The notes: generated by a model not told the origin, from the letters alone. 64,000 bases of DNA from Bradyrhizobium sp. CSA207 (GCF_029051685.1 NZ_JAACFT010000018.1:62001-126000), one strand, 5' to 3'. Shown: positions 51,548 to 60,354, counted from the first letter of the stretch. Program-made: numbers and translations.

Positions 51548-52707
51548 TCGATTTTTCGCTGCCCGAGGATACGCGCCTCCTGGTCGACACCGTCCGCCGT
51601 TTCGTCGAAACAGAGGTGCAGCCGCTTGAGGATGAGGTGGAGCGGATGGCGACCGTGCCCGCTGACGCGCTTGCGGTGACCAAGGCCAAGGCGCAGCAGC
51701 TTGGCCTCTACGCCATGAACATGCCCACGGATGTCGGCGGCGGCGGACTGTCCTGCGTCGAGCATTGCCTCGTCGAGGAAGAGTTCGGCAAGACCTCCGA
51801 TGCGCTGATCCGGCGTGTGTTCGGCCAGGTCTATCCGATGCTGATGGCGTGCAGGGGCGATCAGGTCGAGCGCTATCTCTTGCCGACGGTGAAGGGCGAC
51901 AAGATCTGCGCCATGGCCATTACCGAGCCCGGTGCCGGCTCCGACGCCGCGTCAATCAGCACGACTGCGCATCTCGACGGTGACGCGTGGGTGCTCAACG
52001 GCACCAAGCATTTCATCAGCGACGGCGACATCGCCGACTATGTGATCCTGATGGCGCTCACCGACAAGGAAAAGCGCGCGCGGGGCGGCATCACGCTATT
52101 CCTGGTCGATCGCGGCACGCCCGGGTTCAAGGTCGCGCGCACCCAGCCGATGATGGGCCACCGCGGATACGGCCATGCCGAGCTGTCCTTCGAGGACTGC
52201 CGCATCCCGAAGGCGGCTGTTCTCGGCGAGGTCGGTGGTGGCTTCAAGCTGATCATGCAGAGCGTGCTCCAGATTCGCCTGGCCCATATCGGTGCGCGTG
52301 CCGTGGGCATGGCGCAGCGCGCGCTCGAGATGATGCGCAAGCATGCCGGCGAGCGCCGCCAGTTCGGCCAAGTGATCGGCGATTTCCAGATGGTGCAGAA
52401 GTTGATCGCCGATTCCGCCACCGAGATTTTTGGCGTCAAGATGATGGTGATGAACGCCGCCTGGGACATCGACCAGGGCCGGGATGCGCGCGACAAGGTT
52501 TCGATGGTCAAGGTCGCGGCCTCCGAGATGCAGGGCCGCGTGGTCGACCGCGCCATCCAGGTGTTCGGCGGCATGGGTTTTAGCAAGGACCTGCCGCTGG
52601 AGCGCATGTATCGCGACGCCCGCGTCACGCGCATCTATGACGGCACCTCCGAAATCCATCGAATGTTGGTTGCGCGGAGCACGATCAAGAACGGCTTGCA
52701 GCTCTAG
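51544..52707 (+). CDS. Acyl-CoA dehydrogenase
   Basis: A 387-residue FAD-dependent acyl-CoA dehydrogenase: AMAITEPGAGSDAASIST, GTKHFISDGDIADYVI, GERRQFGQVIGDFQMVQ, VFGGMGFSKDLPLERMYRD and RIYDGTSEIHRMLVAR. At the position of the common catalytic Glu (YEGT) it has Asp (YDGT), a variant also seen in dehydrogenases whose base sits elsewhere. It probably oxidises the CoA ester made by the CaiB-type enzyme encoded just upstream. Confidence 0.93.
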   Translation: MIDFSLPEDTRLLVDTVRRFVETEVQPLEDEVERMATVPADALAVTKAKAQQLGLYAMNMPTDVGGGGLSCVEHCLVEEEFGKTSDALIRRVFGQVYPMLMACRGDQVERYLLPTVKGDKICAMAITEPGAGSDAASISTTAHLDGDAWVLNGTKHFISDGDIADYVILMALTDKEKRARGGITLFLVDRGTPGFKVARTQPMMGHRGYGHAELSFEDCRIPKAAVLGEVGGGFKLIMQSVLQIRLAHIGARAVGMAQRALEMMRKHAGERRQFGQVIGDFQMVQKLIADSATEIFGVKMMVMNAAWDIDQGRDARDKVSMVKVAASEMQGRVVDRAIQVFGGMGFSKDLPLERMYRDARVTRIYDGTSEIHRMLVARSTIKNGLQL

Positions 52708-52717
52708 GGAACTATCG

Positions 52718-53125
52718 ATGTCTCACACACCTCTCAATCCCGGCGCCGCCTTCGCCTTCCGCAAGACCATGACTGTGGCCGAACAGGCGATGTTCACCGG
52801 CATCAGCGGCAATCTCGGCGGTCTCTATGTCGATGCTGTCCGCGCCAGGAAGGCCGGCGCGTCCAACATGGTCGCCTTCGAGCTCGCGGTCGGCGGTCTC
52901 GCCACCACCTGCCTCAGCCAGCTCGGCGGTCCGACGCGGCGGATCGGCAGCATCGCGCTGAATTTCAAGGCACCCGTGATCGTCGGCGATTCTGTCGAGG
53001 CGAAGGCCGAGATCGTCTCGGTCGCCGGTGATGAGGCGGTCTGCCGCGTCACTTGCACATTGTCGCCCTCGGGCGCGACCGTGGTTGACGGCACGGCGAC
53101 GCTCGTTCCCTTCGCGAGGAGCTGA
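52718..53125 (+). CDS. MaoC-like hotdog protein lacking the hydratase residues
   Basis: A 135-residue hotdog-fold protein. Where active MaoC hydratases have Gly-Asp-x-Asn-Pro-x-His, this one reads ISGNLGGLYVD, with Asn and Tyr in place of the catalytic Asp and His. The rest is family-like (IALNFKAPVIVGDSVEAKAEIVS). The next gene, three bases on, encodes a MaoC protein with Asp and His intact, so the pair resembles two-subunit hydratases in which one subunit is structural. The ATG at 52718 is chosen because the longer frame is antisense-like sequence of the dehydrogenase. Confidence 0.82.
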   Translation: MSHTPLNPGAAFAFRKTMTVAEQAMFTGISGNLGGLYVDAVRARKAGASNMVAFELAVGGLATTCLSQLGGPTRRIGSIALNFKAPVIVGDSVEAKAEIVSVAGDEAVCRVTCTLSPSGATVVDGTATLVPFARS

Positions 53126-53128
53126 GCC

Positions 53129-53560
53129 ATGTATGAGCCGAAATCGTTCAACGATCTGAAGGTGAACGACAAGGTCAGCCTGAGCAAGACCATCACAGAG
53201 GCGGACGGCGCGCTCTACATCGCCGCGACCGGCGATTTCGGTCCCGTCCATGTCGACGAGATCTATGCGGGTGCCACGCGTTTCGGCCGAAGGCTCGCAC
53301 CCGGCATCATGGTCGCCGGCCTCTGCACCAGCATCCTCACCAGCGAGCTTGTCGGCACGATCGGCGTATCGGTCGAGGACCGGTTCTGGTTCACCGGCCC
53401 GGTGTTCTACGGCGACACGCTCACTTTCGACGTCTGGATTGCCGAGCAGCACGACGAGACCCGCACCATCATCTGGGAGGCGAGCGCCCGCAACGAGGGG
53501 GGCCTCGAAGTGCTGAAGGCGCGAGCGAGCCTGAAATTCCCGCGGCGCAAACCGTCATGA
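53129..53560 (+). CDS. MaoC-family enoyl-CoA hydratase-like protein
   Basis: A 143-residue hotdog protein with the hydratase motif AATGDFGPVHVDEIYAG, which keeps the catalytic Asp and His, and RLAPGIMVAGLCTSILTSEL. It probably hydrates the enoyl-CoA produced by the dehydrogenase, together with the preceding degenerate partner. It overlaps the next aldolase gene by four bases. Confidence 0.9.
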   Translation: MYEPKSFNDLKVNDKVSLSKTITEADGALYIAATGDFGPVHVDEIYAGATRFGRRLAPGIMVAGLCTSILTSELVGTIGVSVEDRFWFTGPVFYGDTLTFDVWIAEQHDETRTIIWEASARNEGGLEVLKARASLKFPRRKPS

Positions 53561-54510
53561 GCAAGGCGATGAAGAAACCTGACTTGCGTGGCGTCACGGT
53601 CGCGACCGTGCTGCCCTTCAACAACGACATGTCGATCGACTGGGACGGCTATGCCCGCGTGCTCGACTATTGCGCCTGCCCGGACGGGATCGCGGCCGTG
53701 TTCGTCAACGGACATGCCGGCGAGGGCGGGTCGCTTTCGGATGACGAGCGCCAGGTGGTGATCGAGCGGACACGCCGACATATCGGCCGCAAGCCGCTGC
53801 TGGCCGGCATCATCGCGCATTCCACCGCGGAAGCGATCCATCAGGCGCAGCTTGCCGAAGCCGCAGGCGCACACTGCGCGGTATTGTTTCCGCCGGCACC
53901 GCTCGGCGGCGGTGCATCGGCCACCTCGCGCGCACCGGTTGCTTTCGTGCAGGCCGTCTGTTCTGCCATCGGTATTCCGGTGTCGATCTTCCAGTATCCG
54001 CTGGCGTCCGGAATTGGCTACTCGCCGGAGACGATGGCGAAGATCGCGGCCCTCGACGGTGTCATCGCCATCAAGGAAGGCAGCGACACCATCTTAGCCT
54101 ATGACGAGAATCGGCGTGCGGTGAAGCAGGCCGATCCGTCTGTCGCGATCCTGCCGTCGAACTTCAACTGGTTCCTGCCGCAGCTCGCCGTCGGCGGTGA
54201 CGGCATTCTGTCCGGTCTCGTCAGTCTCGCGCCGGATTTGTTTGTCGCGCTCTGGCAGGCGTCGCTCGCCGAGGATCTCAAGACGATGCGCGCCGTCAAC
54301 GAACGGCTTTATCCGATCGTGCGCGCGATCTATAGGCCGGCGCCGATCATAGATATGCACACGCGCATGAAAGTCGGGCTCAAGGCGCTCGGTCTGATCG
54401 GCAACGCCGATCCACGGCCGCCGCTGCTGCCGGTCCTGCCCGCGCTGTGCGACGCCATTGCAACGACCGTCGGCGCGGCGCGCGCGGCCGGCGATATCCG
54501 CCTGGCGTGA
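53557..54510 (+). CDS. DHDPS-family aldolase, GHAGE subtype
   Basis: A 317-residue DHDPS-family protein. The Schiff-base Lys is present (VIAIKEGSDTI) and Tyr lies in IFQYPLASG. The substrate loop, which is Gly-Thr-Thr-Gly-Glu in DapA and GSTGE in the aldolase at 49436, reads NGHAGE here, so the two hydroxyl residues that hold the keto-acid carboxylate and relay protons are His and Ala. A different substrate or reaction is inferred. It overlaps the MaoC gene (ATGA). Confidence 0.88.
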   Translation: MSKAMKKPDLRGVTVATVLPFNNDMSIDWDGYARVLDYCACPDGIAAVFVNGHAGEGGSLSDDERQVVIERTRRHIGRKPLLAGIIAHSTAEAIHQAQLAEAAGAHCAVLFPPAPLGGGASATSRAPVAFVQAVCSAIGIPVSIFQYPLASGIGYSPETMAKIAALDGVIAIKEGSDTILAYDENRRAVKQADPSVAILPSNFNWFLPQLAVGGDGILSGLVSLAPDLFVALWQASLAEDLKTMRAVNERLYPIVRAIYRPAPIIDMHTRMKVGLKALGLIGNADPRPPLLPVLPALCDAIATTVGAARAAGDIRLA

Positions 54511-54521
54511 GGAGCGGGCTC

Positions 54522-54824
54522 ATGCCGGACGAAGCCTTCATCCACATCGTGCGGGTCGACATCGATCCCGAGCACGAGGCTGCGTTCAACGCCTGGTACC
54601 AGCAGACGCATTTTCCCGATCTGCTCGCCTGTCCCGGCTGGCTCTCGGCAAAGCGTTTCGTCTCGGTCGGCGACGGGCCGAAATACGCGGCCATGTACGA
54701 GGTCGCGGGGCGGTGGGCATTCGAGACGCCGGAGTTCCTGAAGGTGAAGGGCTTCGGTCCGTTCGAAGCGCTCGTGAAGAATTTCATGCGCATACAGCTC
54801 AAGTCGATGTCGGGACCGGCCTGA
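54522..54824 (+). CDS. Small ferredoxin-like fold protein (DUF4286/EthD-like)
   Basis: About 100 residues from ATG 54522 (GGAG upstream, 11 bases after the aldolase stop). AFIHIVRVDIDPEHEAAFNAWY and HFPDLLACPGWLSAKRF give the beta-alpha-beta pattern with the His/Pro pair of dimeric alpha-beta-barrel proteins. Such proteins are often small isomerases or monooxygenase-like accessory proteins; the role here is open. Confidence 0.75.
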   Translation: MPDEAFIHIVRVDIDPEHEAAFNAWYQQTHFPDLLACPGWLSAKRFVSVGDGPKYAAMYEVAGRWAFETPEFLKVKGFGPFEALVKNFMRIQLKSMSGPA

Positions 54825-54945
54825 CGGATCGAAGACGATGCTGCCAGTCGTGTCGTGAGATCCGGCCGGCCGCATCCAAGAAACATCGAGGGGAATCCCG
54901 GGTGAGGGACGGCATCGATCATTGGCGTCTTACTGGAGGTATCAC

Positions 54946-55782
54946 ATGGTCTCGACACTGCTTCGCTTGAGTGCTGCTGCCGCACTCGTTCTCGCATCGA
55001 CGGCTGCGTATGCAGGTTGTACGCCCGCGATCACCGACGACAATCTGATAGCGCCCGGAAAGCTGCAGCTCTCCATCAATCCGACCAATCCGCCGCAACA
55101 GTTCGTCGACAAGGACGGCCAGTTGCAGGGCCTCAACGTGGAACTGGCCGCGGAGCTCGGCAAGCGGTTGTGTCTTCCGGTCGAACTCGTCCGGATGGAT
55201 TTTCCGGCGATGATACCAGCCATGAATGCGGGACGCATCGACGGCATCGACACGGGCATGTTCTGGACCGAGGAACGTTCGAAGCTGATGTACATGGTGC
55301 CGTACGCCATTCAGGCCATTTCGGTCGTGGTCGCGCCCGATAGCGGCACAAAAATTGCTAACGAATCTGACCTGATCGGCAAGACATCCGCCGTCGAGGT
55401 CAGCACCTACCAGATGAATTGGCTCAAGAAACTCAGCGATGCGAACGTGGCGAAGGGCGGTCCGGCCATCGAGATGCGCACGTTCCCGACGGCGACCAAC
55501 GTCGTGAGCGCGTTGCTCGCAGGGCAAGTGGACAATGCGCTGCTGGTCGACAGCGTGGCGCGCGACCTGGTCGGCCGTGGCCGCGTCAAGGAAGTGCTGA
55601 GCGGGCTCGGCACGGCGCGTACCACGCTCGGTTTTCGTAACAAGACGGTGGTCGATGTTGTCGTGAAGGCGCTGAACGCAATGCGTGCCGATGGCAGCTA
55701 CCAGGCACTGTTCGACAAGTTCGGCCTGACCAGCCTGCCGGCCGATCAGCCGCTTGCGATCGCCGGCCCCGGTCCGGCCTAA
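54946..55782 (+). CDS. Periplasmic solute-binding protein, family 3
   Basis: A 278-residue binding protein with a Sec signal (LLRLSAAAALVLASTAAYAG) and family-3 features QFVDKDGQLQGLNVELAAEL, IDGIDTGMFWTEERS, GKTSAVEVSTYQMNW. ATG 54946 has TGGAGG eight bases before it. It is followed directly by its permease and ATPase genes, forming a complete polar amino-acid-type importer. The near-twin at 43601-44437 belongs to the opposite arm of the cluster. Confidence 0.93.
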   Translation: MVSTLLRLSAAAALVLASTAAYAGCTPAITDDNLIAPGKLQLSINPTNPPQQFVDKDGQLQGLNVELAAELGKRLCLPVELVRMDFPAMIPAMNAGRIDGIDTGMFWTEERSKLMYMVPYAIQAISVVVAPDSGTKIANESDLIGKTSAVEVSTYQMNWLKKLSDANVAKGGPAIEMRTFPTATNVVSALLAGQVDNALLVDSVARDLVGRGRVKEVLSGLGTARTTLGFRNKTVVDVVVKALNAMRADGSYQALFDKFGLTSLPADQPLAIAGPGPA

Positions 55783-55798
55783 CCACGGAGACGAGCCG

Positions 55799-56530
55799 AT
55801 GAGCCATTTCAGTCCGACGGCCGCCGTCAACTACTTCTTCAACTACTTCCTGATGAAGGGTGTGCTCGTCACCATCGGCTTGACGGTGGCGGCCGTCATC
55901 GGCGGATTGATCCTCGGCATGGGCATCGCGTTGATGCGCATGTCGTCCAGCCCGGTGCTGTCAGGCGCGTCGCGCTTCTACATCTGGTTCTTCCGCGGTA
56001 CGCCGCTTTTGATCCAACTGGTGGTGATCTACAGCGGCTTGCCGCAACTCGGGATCAAGTTCAGCGTGATCACTTGCGCGCTTGTCGGCCTCATTCTCAA
56101 CGAGGCGGCCTATCTGGCCGAGATCGTGCGCAGCGGCTTCATGGCCGTCTCGGCGGGGCAGCGCGAGGCCGCCTGGGCGCTCAGCCTGTCGCCCTGGACG
56201 ACGTTCCGGCGCGTGACCCTGCCACAGGCGTTCCGGCTGATGATCCCGCCGCTCGGCAACTCCATCAACTCACTTCTGAAGGCGACCTCGCTCGCCTCCG
56301 TCATTTCGGTCGAGGAGCTCATGCGCCGCAGCGACATGCTGATGCAGGAGCATTTCCAGATCCTCGAGGTCTATGCTGCGGCTACAGCCTATTACCTGAT
56401 CCTCACCTCGGTCTGGGATGCGGTTCAGCGCCGGCTGGAGAAGCATTTTGGTCGGTCGAGCGCAGCGAAGTCCAGGCGCGTCGCTGCGAGGGCGCCAGTT
56501 GCGCAGGCGAGCGTGGAAGCCCGCGCATGA
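55799..56530 (+). CDS. Amino-acid-type ABC transporter permease
   Basis: A 243-residue permease of the HisM/GlnP type: about five TM helices, FFRGTPLLIQLVVIYSGLPQ, LNEAAYLAEIVRSGFMAVSAGQ and the EAA loop EAAWALSLSPWTTFRRVTLP that docks the ATPase. Only one permease gene is present, so it should act as homodimer. The C-terminal 25 residues are Ala/Arg-rich. Its stop overlaps the ATPase start (ATGA). Confidence 0.93.
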   Translation: MSHFSPTAAVNYFFNYFLMKGVLVTIGLTVAAVIGGLILGMGIALMRMSSSPVLSGASRFYIWFFRGTPLLIQLVVIYSGLPQLGIKFSVITCALVGLILNEAAYLAEIVRSGFMAVSAGQREAAWALSLSPWTTFRRVTLPQAFRLMIPPLGNSINSLLKATSLASVISVEELMRRSDMLMQEHFQILEVYAAATAYYLILTSVWDAVQRRLEKHFGRSSAAKSRRVAARAPVAQASVEARA

Positions 56531-57333
56531 GCGAGATATCGATGAATACGGCGATGGAGAGCGGCGTCGAAGGTGCGGCGGCGCAGCCGCAACTCCGCGG
56601 GGTACACGCGGTTCGCATGGAGGCCGTGTACAAGCACTATGGCGACTTCACCGCGCTGAATGAGGTCGATCTCAAGGTCGCCAAGGGCGAGAAGATCGTG
56701 ATCTGCGGTCCCTCCGGCTCGGGCAAGTCGACGCTCATTCGTTGCATCAACCACATCGAGAAGCACGACGAGGGCCTGATTTACGTGAACGGCACCGAGC
56801 TCGATCGCCAGCGCACGAACATCGATGCGGTCAGGCGGGATACCGGCATGGTGTTCCAGAGTTTCAACTTGTTCCCGCACATGACGACGCTGGAGAACTG
56901 CATCCTGGCACCGATGACCGTGAATGGCATGGCGAAGGCGGAGGCCAAGGAGCTCGCTATGCATTTCCTGACCAAGGTCCGGATTCCCGACCAGGCCGAA
57001 AAGTTTCCCGGGCAGCTGTCGGGCGGTCAGCAGCAGCGCGTCGCCATCGCGCGCGCGCTGTGCATGCGGCCGAAGATCATGCTGTTCGACGAGCCGACTT
57101 CGGCGCTCGATCCCGAAATGGTCAAGGAAGTGCTCGAGACCATGAAGAAGCTCGCGGAAGAGGGCATGACTATGCTGTGCGTGACCCATGAGATGGGCTT
57201 TGCCCGCGAGGTCGCGGACCGGATCGTGTTCATGAATGAGGGGAAGGTGGTCGAGCAGGCCGTTCCGGAGGAGTTCTTCAGCCATCCGAAGTCCGAGCGA
57301 GCAAGGGCGTTCCTCGACCAGATCATTCACTAG
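56527..57333 (+). CDS. Amino-acid-type ABC transporter ATPase
   Basis: A 268-residue ATPase (GlnQ/HisP type) with Walker A CGPSGSGKSTLIRCIN, Q-loop VFQSFNLFPHMT, signature LSGGQQQRVAIARAL, Walker B IMLFDEPTSALDPEM and switch His in CVTHEMGFA. About 25 additional residues precede the domain. It completes the importer with the permease and binding protein. The third aldolase gene begins immediately after its stop. Confidence 0.95.
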   Translation: MSEISMNTAMESGVEGAAAQPQLRGVHAVRMEAVYKHYGDFTALNEVDLKVAKGEKIVICGPSGSGKSTLIRCINHIEKHDEGLIYVNGTELDRQRTNIDAVRRDTGMVFQSFNLFPHMTTLENCILAPMTVNGMAKAEAKELAMHFLTKVRIPDQAEKFPGQLSGGQQQRVAIARALCMRPKIMLFDEPTSALDPEMVKEVLETMKKLAEEGMTMLCVTHEMGFAREVADRIVFMNEGKVVEQAVPEEFFSHPKSERARAFLDQIIH

Positions 57334-58281
57334 GTGGCGATGTCGGCCGGCATGCAAGCATTCAGCGATCGCCTAAGCGGCATCCATGCCGCCACGATCG
57401 TGCCGATGATGCCCGATTTCCAGATCGATGAACGCCAGCTGGCGCTTCACCTGGCTTCGGTTGCGTCCACGCCCGGCATTAATGGGCTATTAGTCAACGG
57501 CCACGCCGGTGAAAACTTCGTCCTGTCGCTCGCCGAAAAACAGCGCGTGGTCGAGCTGGCGCGCGAGCACGGTCCGAAGGACTGCCTGATCGTCTCCGGG
57601 GTCAATCACGAATCGAGCCTGGAGGCCGCACGCGAAGCAGCTGCGCTGGAGCAGGCGGGTGCGGATGGCCTCCTGGTGTTTCCTCCCAACAGCTGGGCGC
57701 TCGGCCGCGCCGACGACTGTGTCATCGAACATCACCGCCATATCCGCAATGCCACGACCGTGCCGCTGATGCTCTACGCCGCGCCGGCCGGCGCGGGCGC
57801 CATGCCTTATGCACCGTCGCTGCTGGGGCGGCTCGTTGCCGATCCTCGCTTCGTTGCGATCAAGGAGGGCAGCTGGGAGGTCGCGACGTACGAGCAGAAT
57901 CTGCGGCTGATCCGCAAGCTGCGTCCGGAGTTCGTCGTGCTCGGCTCCGGCGACGAACATCTGCTGACGAGCTATCTCGTCGGTTCGGCCGGCAGCCAGG
58001 TCAGCCTTGCCTGCGTCGTGCCGAAGCTCGTCGTCAGCCTCTGGAACGCCGCGGAAGCCGGCGATTGGGAGCAGGCGCGCGCCGCGCACGACAAGCTTTA
58101 TCCGCTCGCGGTCGCGATCTACCGCGATGCGCCCGGCGGACGGTCGACAGTGCGGCTCAAGGCCTGCCTGAGGCTGCTCGGACTTCTCTCGTGCGACGCG
58201 GTACGGCCGCCGCAGCCGCCGGCGACGCGAGGCGAATTGCAGGCGCTTGAACAGGCGCTGCGGATCGCCGGCGCGCTTTAG
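57334..58281 (+). CDS. DHDPS-family aldolase, GHAGE subtype
   Basis: A 315-residue DHDPS-family protein starting at GTG 57334 or ATG 57340. The loop reads VNGHAGENFVLSLAEKQ, as in the aldolase at 53557 and unlike DapA; Tyr lies in LYAAPAGAG, and the Schiff-base Lys in FVAIKEGSWEV. It is the last gene of the rightward catabolic operon and overlaps the stop of the opposite truncated monooxygenase by four bases. The two GHAGE paralogues probably act on related keto acids. Confidence 0.88.
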   Translation: MAMSAGMQAFSDRLSGIHAATIVPMMPDFQIDERQLALHLASVASTPGINGLLVNGHAGENFVLSLAEKQRVVELAREHGPKDCLIVSGVNHESSLEAAREAAALEQAGADGLLVFPPNSWALGRADDCVIEHHRHIRNATTVPLMLYAAPAGAGAMPYAPSLLGRLVADPRFVAIKEGSWEVATYEQNLRLIRKLRPEFVVLGSGDEHLLTSYLVGSAGSQVSLACVVPKLVVSLWNAAEAGDWEQARAAHDKLYPLAVAIYRDAPGGRSTVRLKACLRLLGLLSCDAVRPPQPPATRGELQALEQALRIAGAL

Positions 58282-58811
58282 GCCTCGAAGAACGGATTGG
58301 CCGGCCGCGCAAGGCCGAGATGATCGCGCAGCGTCGTCCCCTTATAGTGCGCACGGAACAGCCCACGCTTCTGCAAGATGGGTACGACGAGCTCAACGAA
58401 ATCCTCGAACCCTTCGTGGAAATAGGGCGGCATGACGTTGAAGCCGTCGGCGGCGTGCTCCTCGAACCAGAGCTGGAGCGTATCGGCGATGCGCTCGGCC
58501 GAGCCGCATAGCACCCAATGGCCGCGGGCGGCGGCGGTGAGATTGTAGAGATCGCGCAGCGTCATGTTCTCGCGGCGGCCCTTGGCGAGCATGACGCTCG
58601 CGAAACTGTGATAGCTGTCCGATGGCGCGATGTCCGGTATACCCCCGTCGAGATCGTAGGCCGACATGTCCCGGCCAAAGCGGTCGGACAGGATGGCAAG
58701 CGCATTGCTCCCGCTGACAAAGCTCTGGAGCACGTTGAGCTTCTCGAACGCCTCCGTGTGGGGCCGCCGATATGAGTGCTTGAACTCCATCCCAGAACAG
58801 CCTGCTTGCAA
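58278..58811 (-). pseudogene. 5-prime truncated flavin-dependent monooxygenase (LLM class, NtaA/SnaA type)
   Basis: The 177 codons match only the C-terminal part of NtaA/SnaA/DszA-type flavin monooxygenases, which are about 430-450 residues long: RPHTEAFEKLNVLQSF, ILSDRFGRDMSAYDLDG, GSAERIADTLQLWFEEHAADGFNVMPP, RGLFRAHYKGTTLRDHLGL. The flavin-binding N-terminal half is absent; upstream lies the promoter region of the next transporter. It is most likely a remnant and the protein would be inactive. Its frame is intact, so the loss may be recent. Confidence 0.75.
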
Positions 58812-58839
58812 TGTTTAGTATCTCGTGGTTCACTAAACA
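58812..58839. promoter_or_regulatory. Inverted repeat TGTTTAGT-N12-ACTAAACA with an extra half-site
   Basis: Perfect 8-base arms 58812-58819 and 58832-58839; a further GTTTAGT stands at 58892-58898. The set is upstream of the sugar-type transporter operon (start 59000) and looks like the operator of a dimeric regulator not encoded in the window. Confidence 0.55.
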
Positions 58840-58999
58840 AATCGAGCTTGGCTGAATCCCTAAGAATCCAGGCAGGCGCGAGGAAACGTCCGTTTAGTCG
58901 TTCAGCCCGTGAAGGACTGTATCGCTCTGCTCGAAGCATTCGAGCGGGTTGGAGAGTCGCGCCATGTCGATGGCCGGCCCCACTGGGAGGGAAAGCGTT

Positions 59000-60346
59000 A
59001 TGAAACAGACAGTAAAGGCGCTTCTTACTAGTTTCGGAGTTCTCGCATCCGCGCTCGGTGCCGGAGTGGGGACTACCCCTGCGCACGCGCAGGCCAAGAC
59101 CATCACGCTGTGCTGGGCCGCGTGGGACCCTGCCAACGCTCTGGTCGAACTGTCGAAGGACTTCACCGCCAAGACCGGCATCGGTATGAAGTTCGAATTC
59201 GTGCCGTGGACCAACTATGCCGACCGCTTCCTGAACGAGCTCAATTCGCACGGCTCGCTGTGCGATCTCATCATCGGCGATTCGCAATGGATCGGGGGCG
59301 CCGCTGAGAACGGTCAGTACGTCAAGCTCAACGATTTCTTCAAGAAGGAAGGGATCAGCATGGACGATTACATGCCGGCCACCGTGATCGGCTATTCGGA
59401 GTGGCCGAAGAATACGCCAAACTATTGGGCGCTGCCCGCCATGGGTGACGCGGTGGGCTGGACCTATCGCAAGGACTGGTTTGCGCGGCCAGAGATCCAG
59501 AAGGATTTCAAGGCCAAGTACGGCCGCGATCTCGCTGCGCCGAAGACGCTTGACGAACTGCGAGACATCTCGAAGTTCTTCCAGGGCCGTGAGATCGACG
59601 GCAAAAAGGTCTATGGCGCTTCGATCTATACCGAGCGCGGCTCGGAAGGCATCACCATGGGCGTTTCGAACTATCTCTACGATTACGGCTTCCAATATCA
59701 GGATCCCAAGAAGCCCTATGCGATGGAGGGGTTCGTCAACTCGCCCGGCGCGGTCAAGGGGCTTGAGGCCTACAAGGAGCTCTACAAGTGCTGCACGCCA
59801 CCCGGCGCCTCCAACTCCTACATGTCCGAAGGACTTGATGCGTTCAAGTCAGGCCAGGTCGCGCTGCAGATGAACTTCTTCGCCTTCTTCCCGGGCCTCT
59901 ACAAGGATCCGAACGTTGGCGGCGACAAGATCGGCTTCTTCAGCAATCCCGTCGGCCCCGCGACACATGCGACGCAGCTCGGCGGACAGGGTATCTCGGT
60001 CGTTTCCTATTCGAAGAACCAGGGCGAAGCGCTGCAATATATCAAATGGTTCTCCGGCGGGGATGTGCAGAAGAAGTGGTGGGCGCTGGGCGGCTATTCC
60101 TGCGCCAAGTCCGTGCTGAACGATCCGAGCTTCCCGAACAGCGCGCCGTTCGCCGGGGAGTTTCTGAAGTCGATGGGAATGGTCGTCGACTTCTGGGCCG
60201 AGCCCTCCTATGCGCAACTCCTGCAAGCCGAACAGAAGCGCGTGCATGACTACGTGGTGGCGGACAAGGGCACCGCGCAGGAAGCGCTCGACGGTCTGGT
60301 GAAGGACTGGAAGGCCATCTTCAAGGAAGAAGGCAAGAAGTTCTAA
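59000..60346 (+). CDS. Carbohydrate ABC transporter substrate-binding protein (family 1)
   Basis: About 448 residues from ATG 59000 (GGGAGGG upstream), with a Sec signal ending near TTPAHAQA. Family 1 features: LSKDFTAKTGIGMKFEFVPW, DLIIGDSQWIGG, WALPAMGDAVGWTYRKDWF, ALQYIKWFSGGDVQKKWW. This type binds sugars, polyols or related solutes. It heads an operon with two permeases, a small membrane protein and two ATPases, an arrangement like rhizobial polyol/glycerol importers. A strong stem-loop follows its stop. Confidence 0.93.
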   Translation: MKQTVKALLTSFGVLASALGAGVGTTPAHAQAKTITLCWAAWDPANALVELSKDFTAKTGIGMKFEFVPWTNYADRFLNELNSHGSLCDLIIGDSQWIGGAAENGQYVKLNDFFKKEGISMDDYMPATVIGYSEWPKNTPNYWALPAMGDAVGWTYRKDWFARPEIQKDFKAKYGRDLAAPKTLDELRDISKFFQGREIDGKKVYGASIYTERGSEGITMGVSNYLYDYGFQYQDPKKPYAMEGFVNSPGAVKGLEAYKELYKCCTPPGASNSYMSEGLDAFKSGQVALQMNFFAFFPGLYKDPNVGGDKIGFFSNPVGPATHATQLGGQGISVVSYSKNQGEALQYIKWFSGGDVQKKWWALGGYSCAKSVLNDPSFPNSAPFAGEFLKSMGMVVDFWAEPSYAQLLQAEQKRVHDYVVADKGTAQEALDGLVKDWKAIFKEEGKKF

Positions 60347-60354
60347 GGCAACCG

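Noticed and set aside
56074..56526. Upstream extension of the amino-acid ABC ATPase frame into the permease gene
   Set aside because: The frame stays open by chance across the permease gene; the ATG at 56527 with ATGA coupling and the family start show the real beginning.
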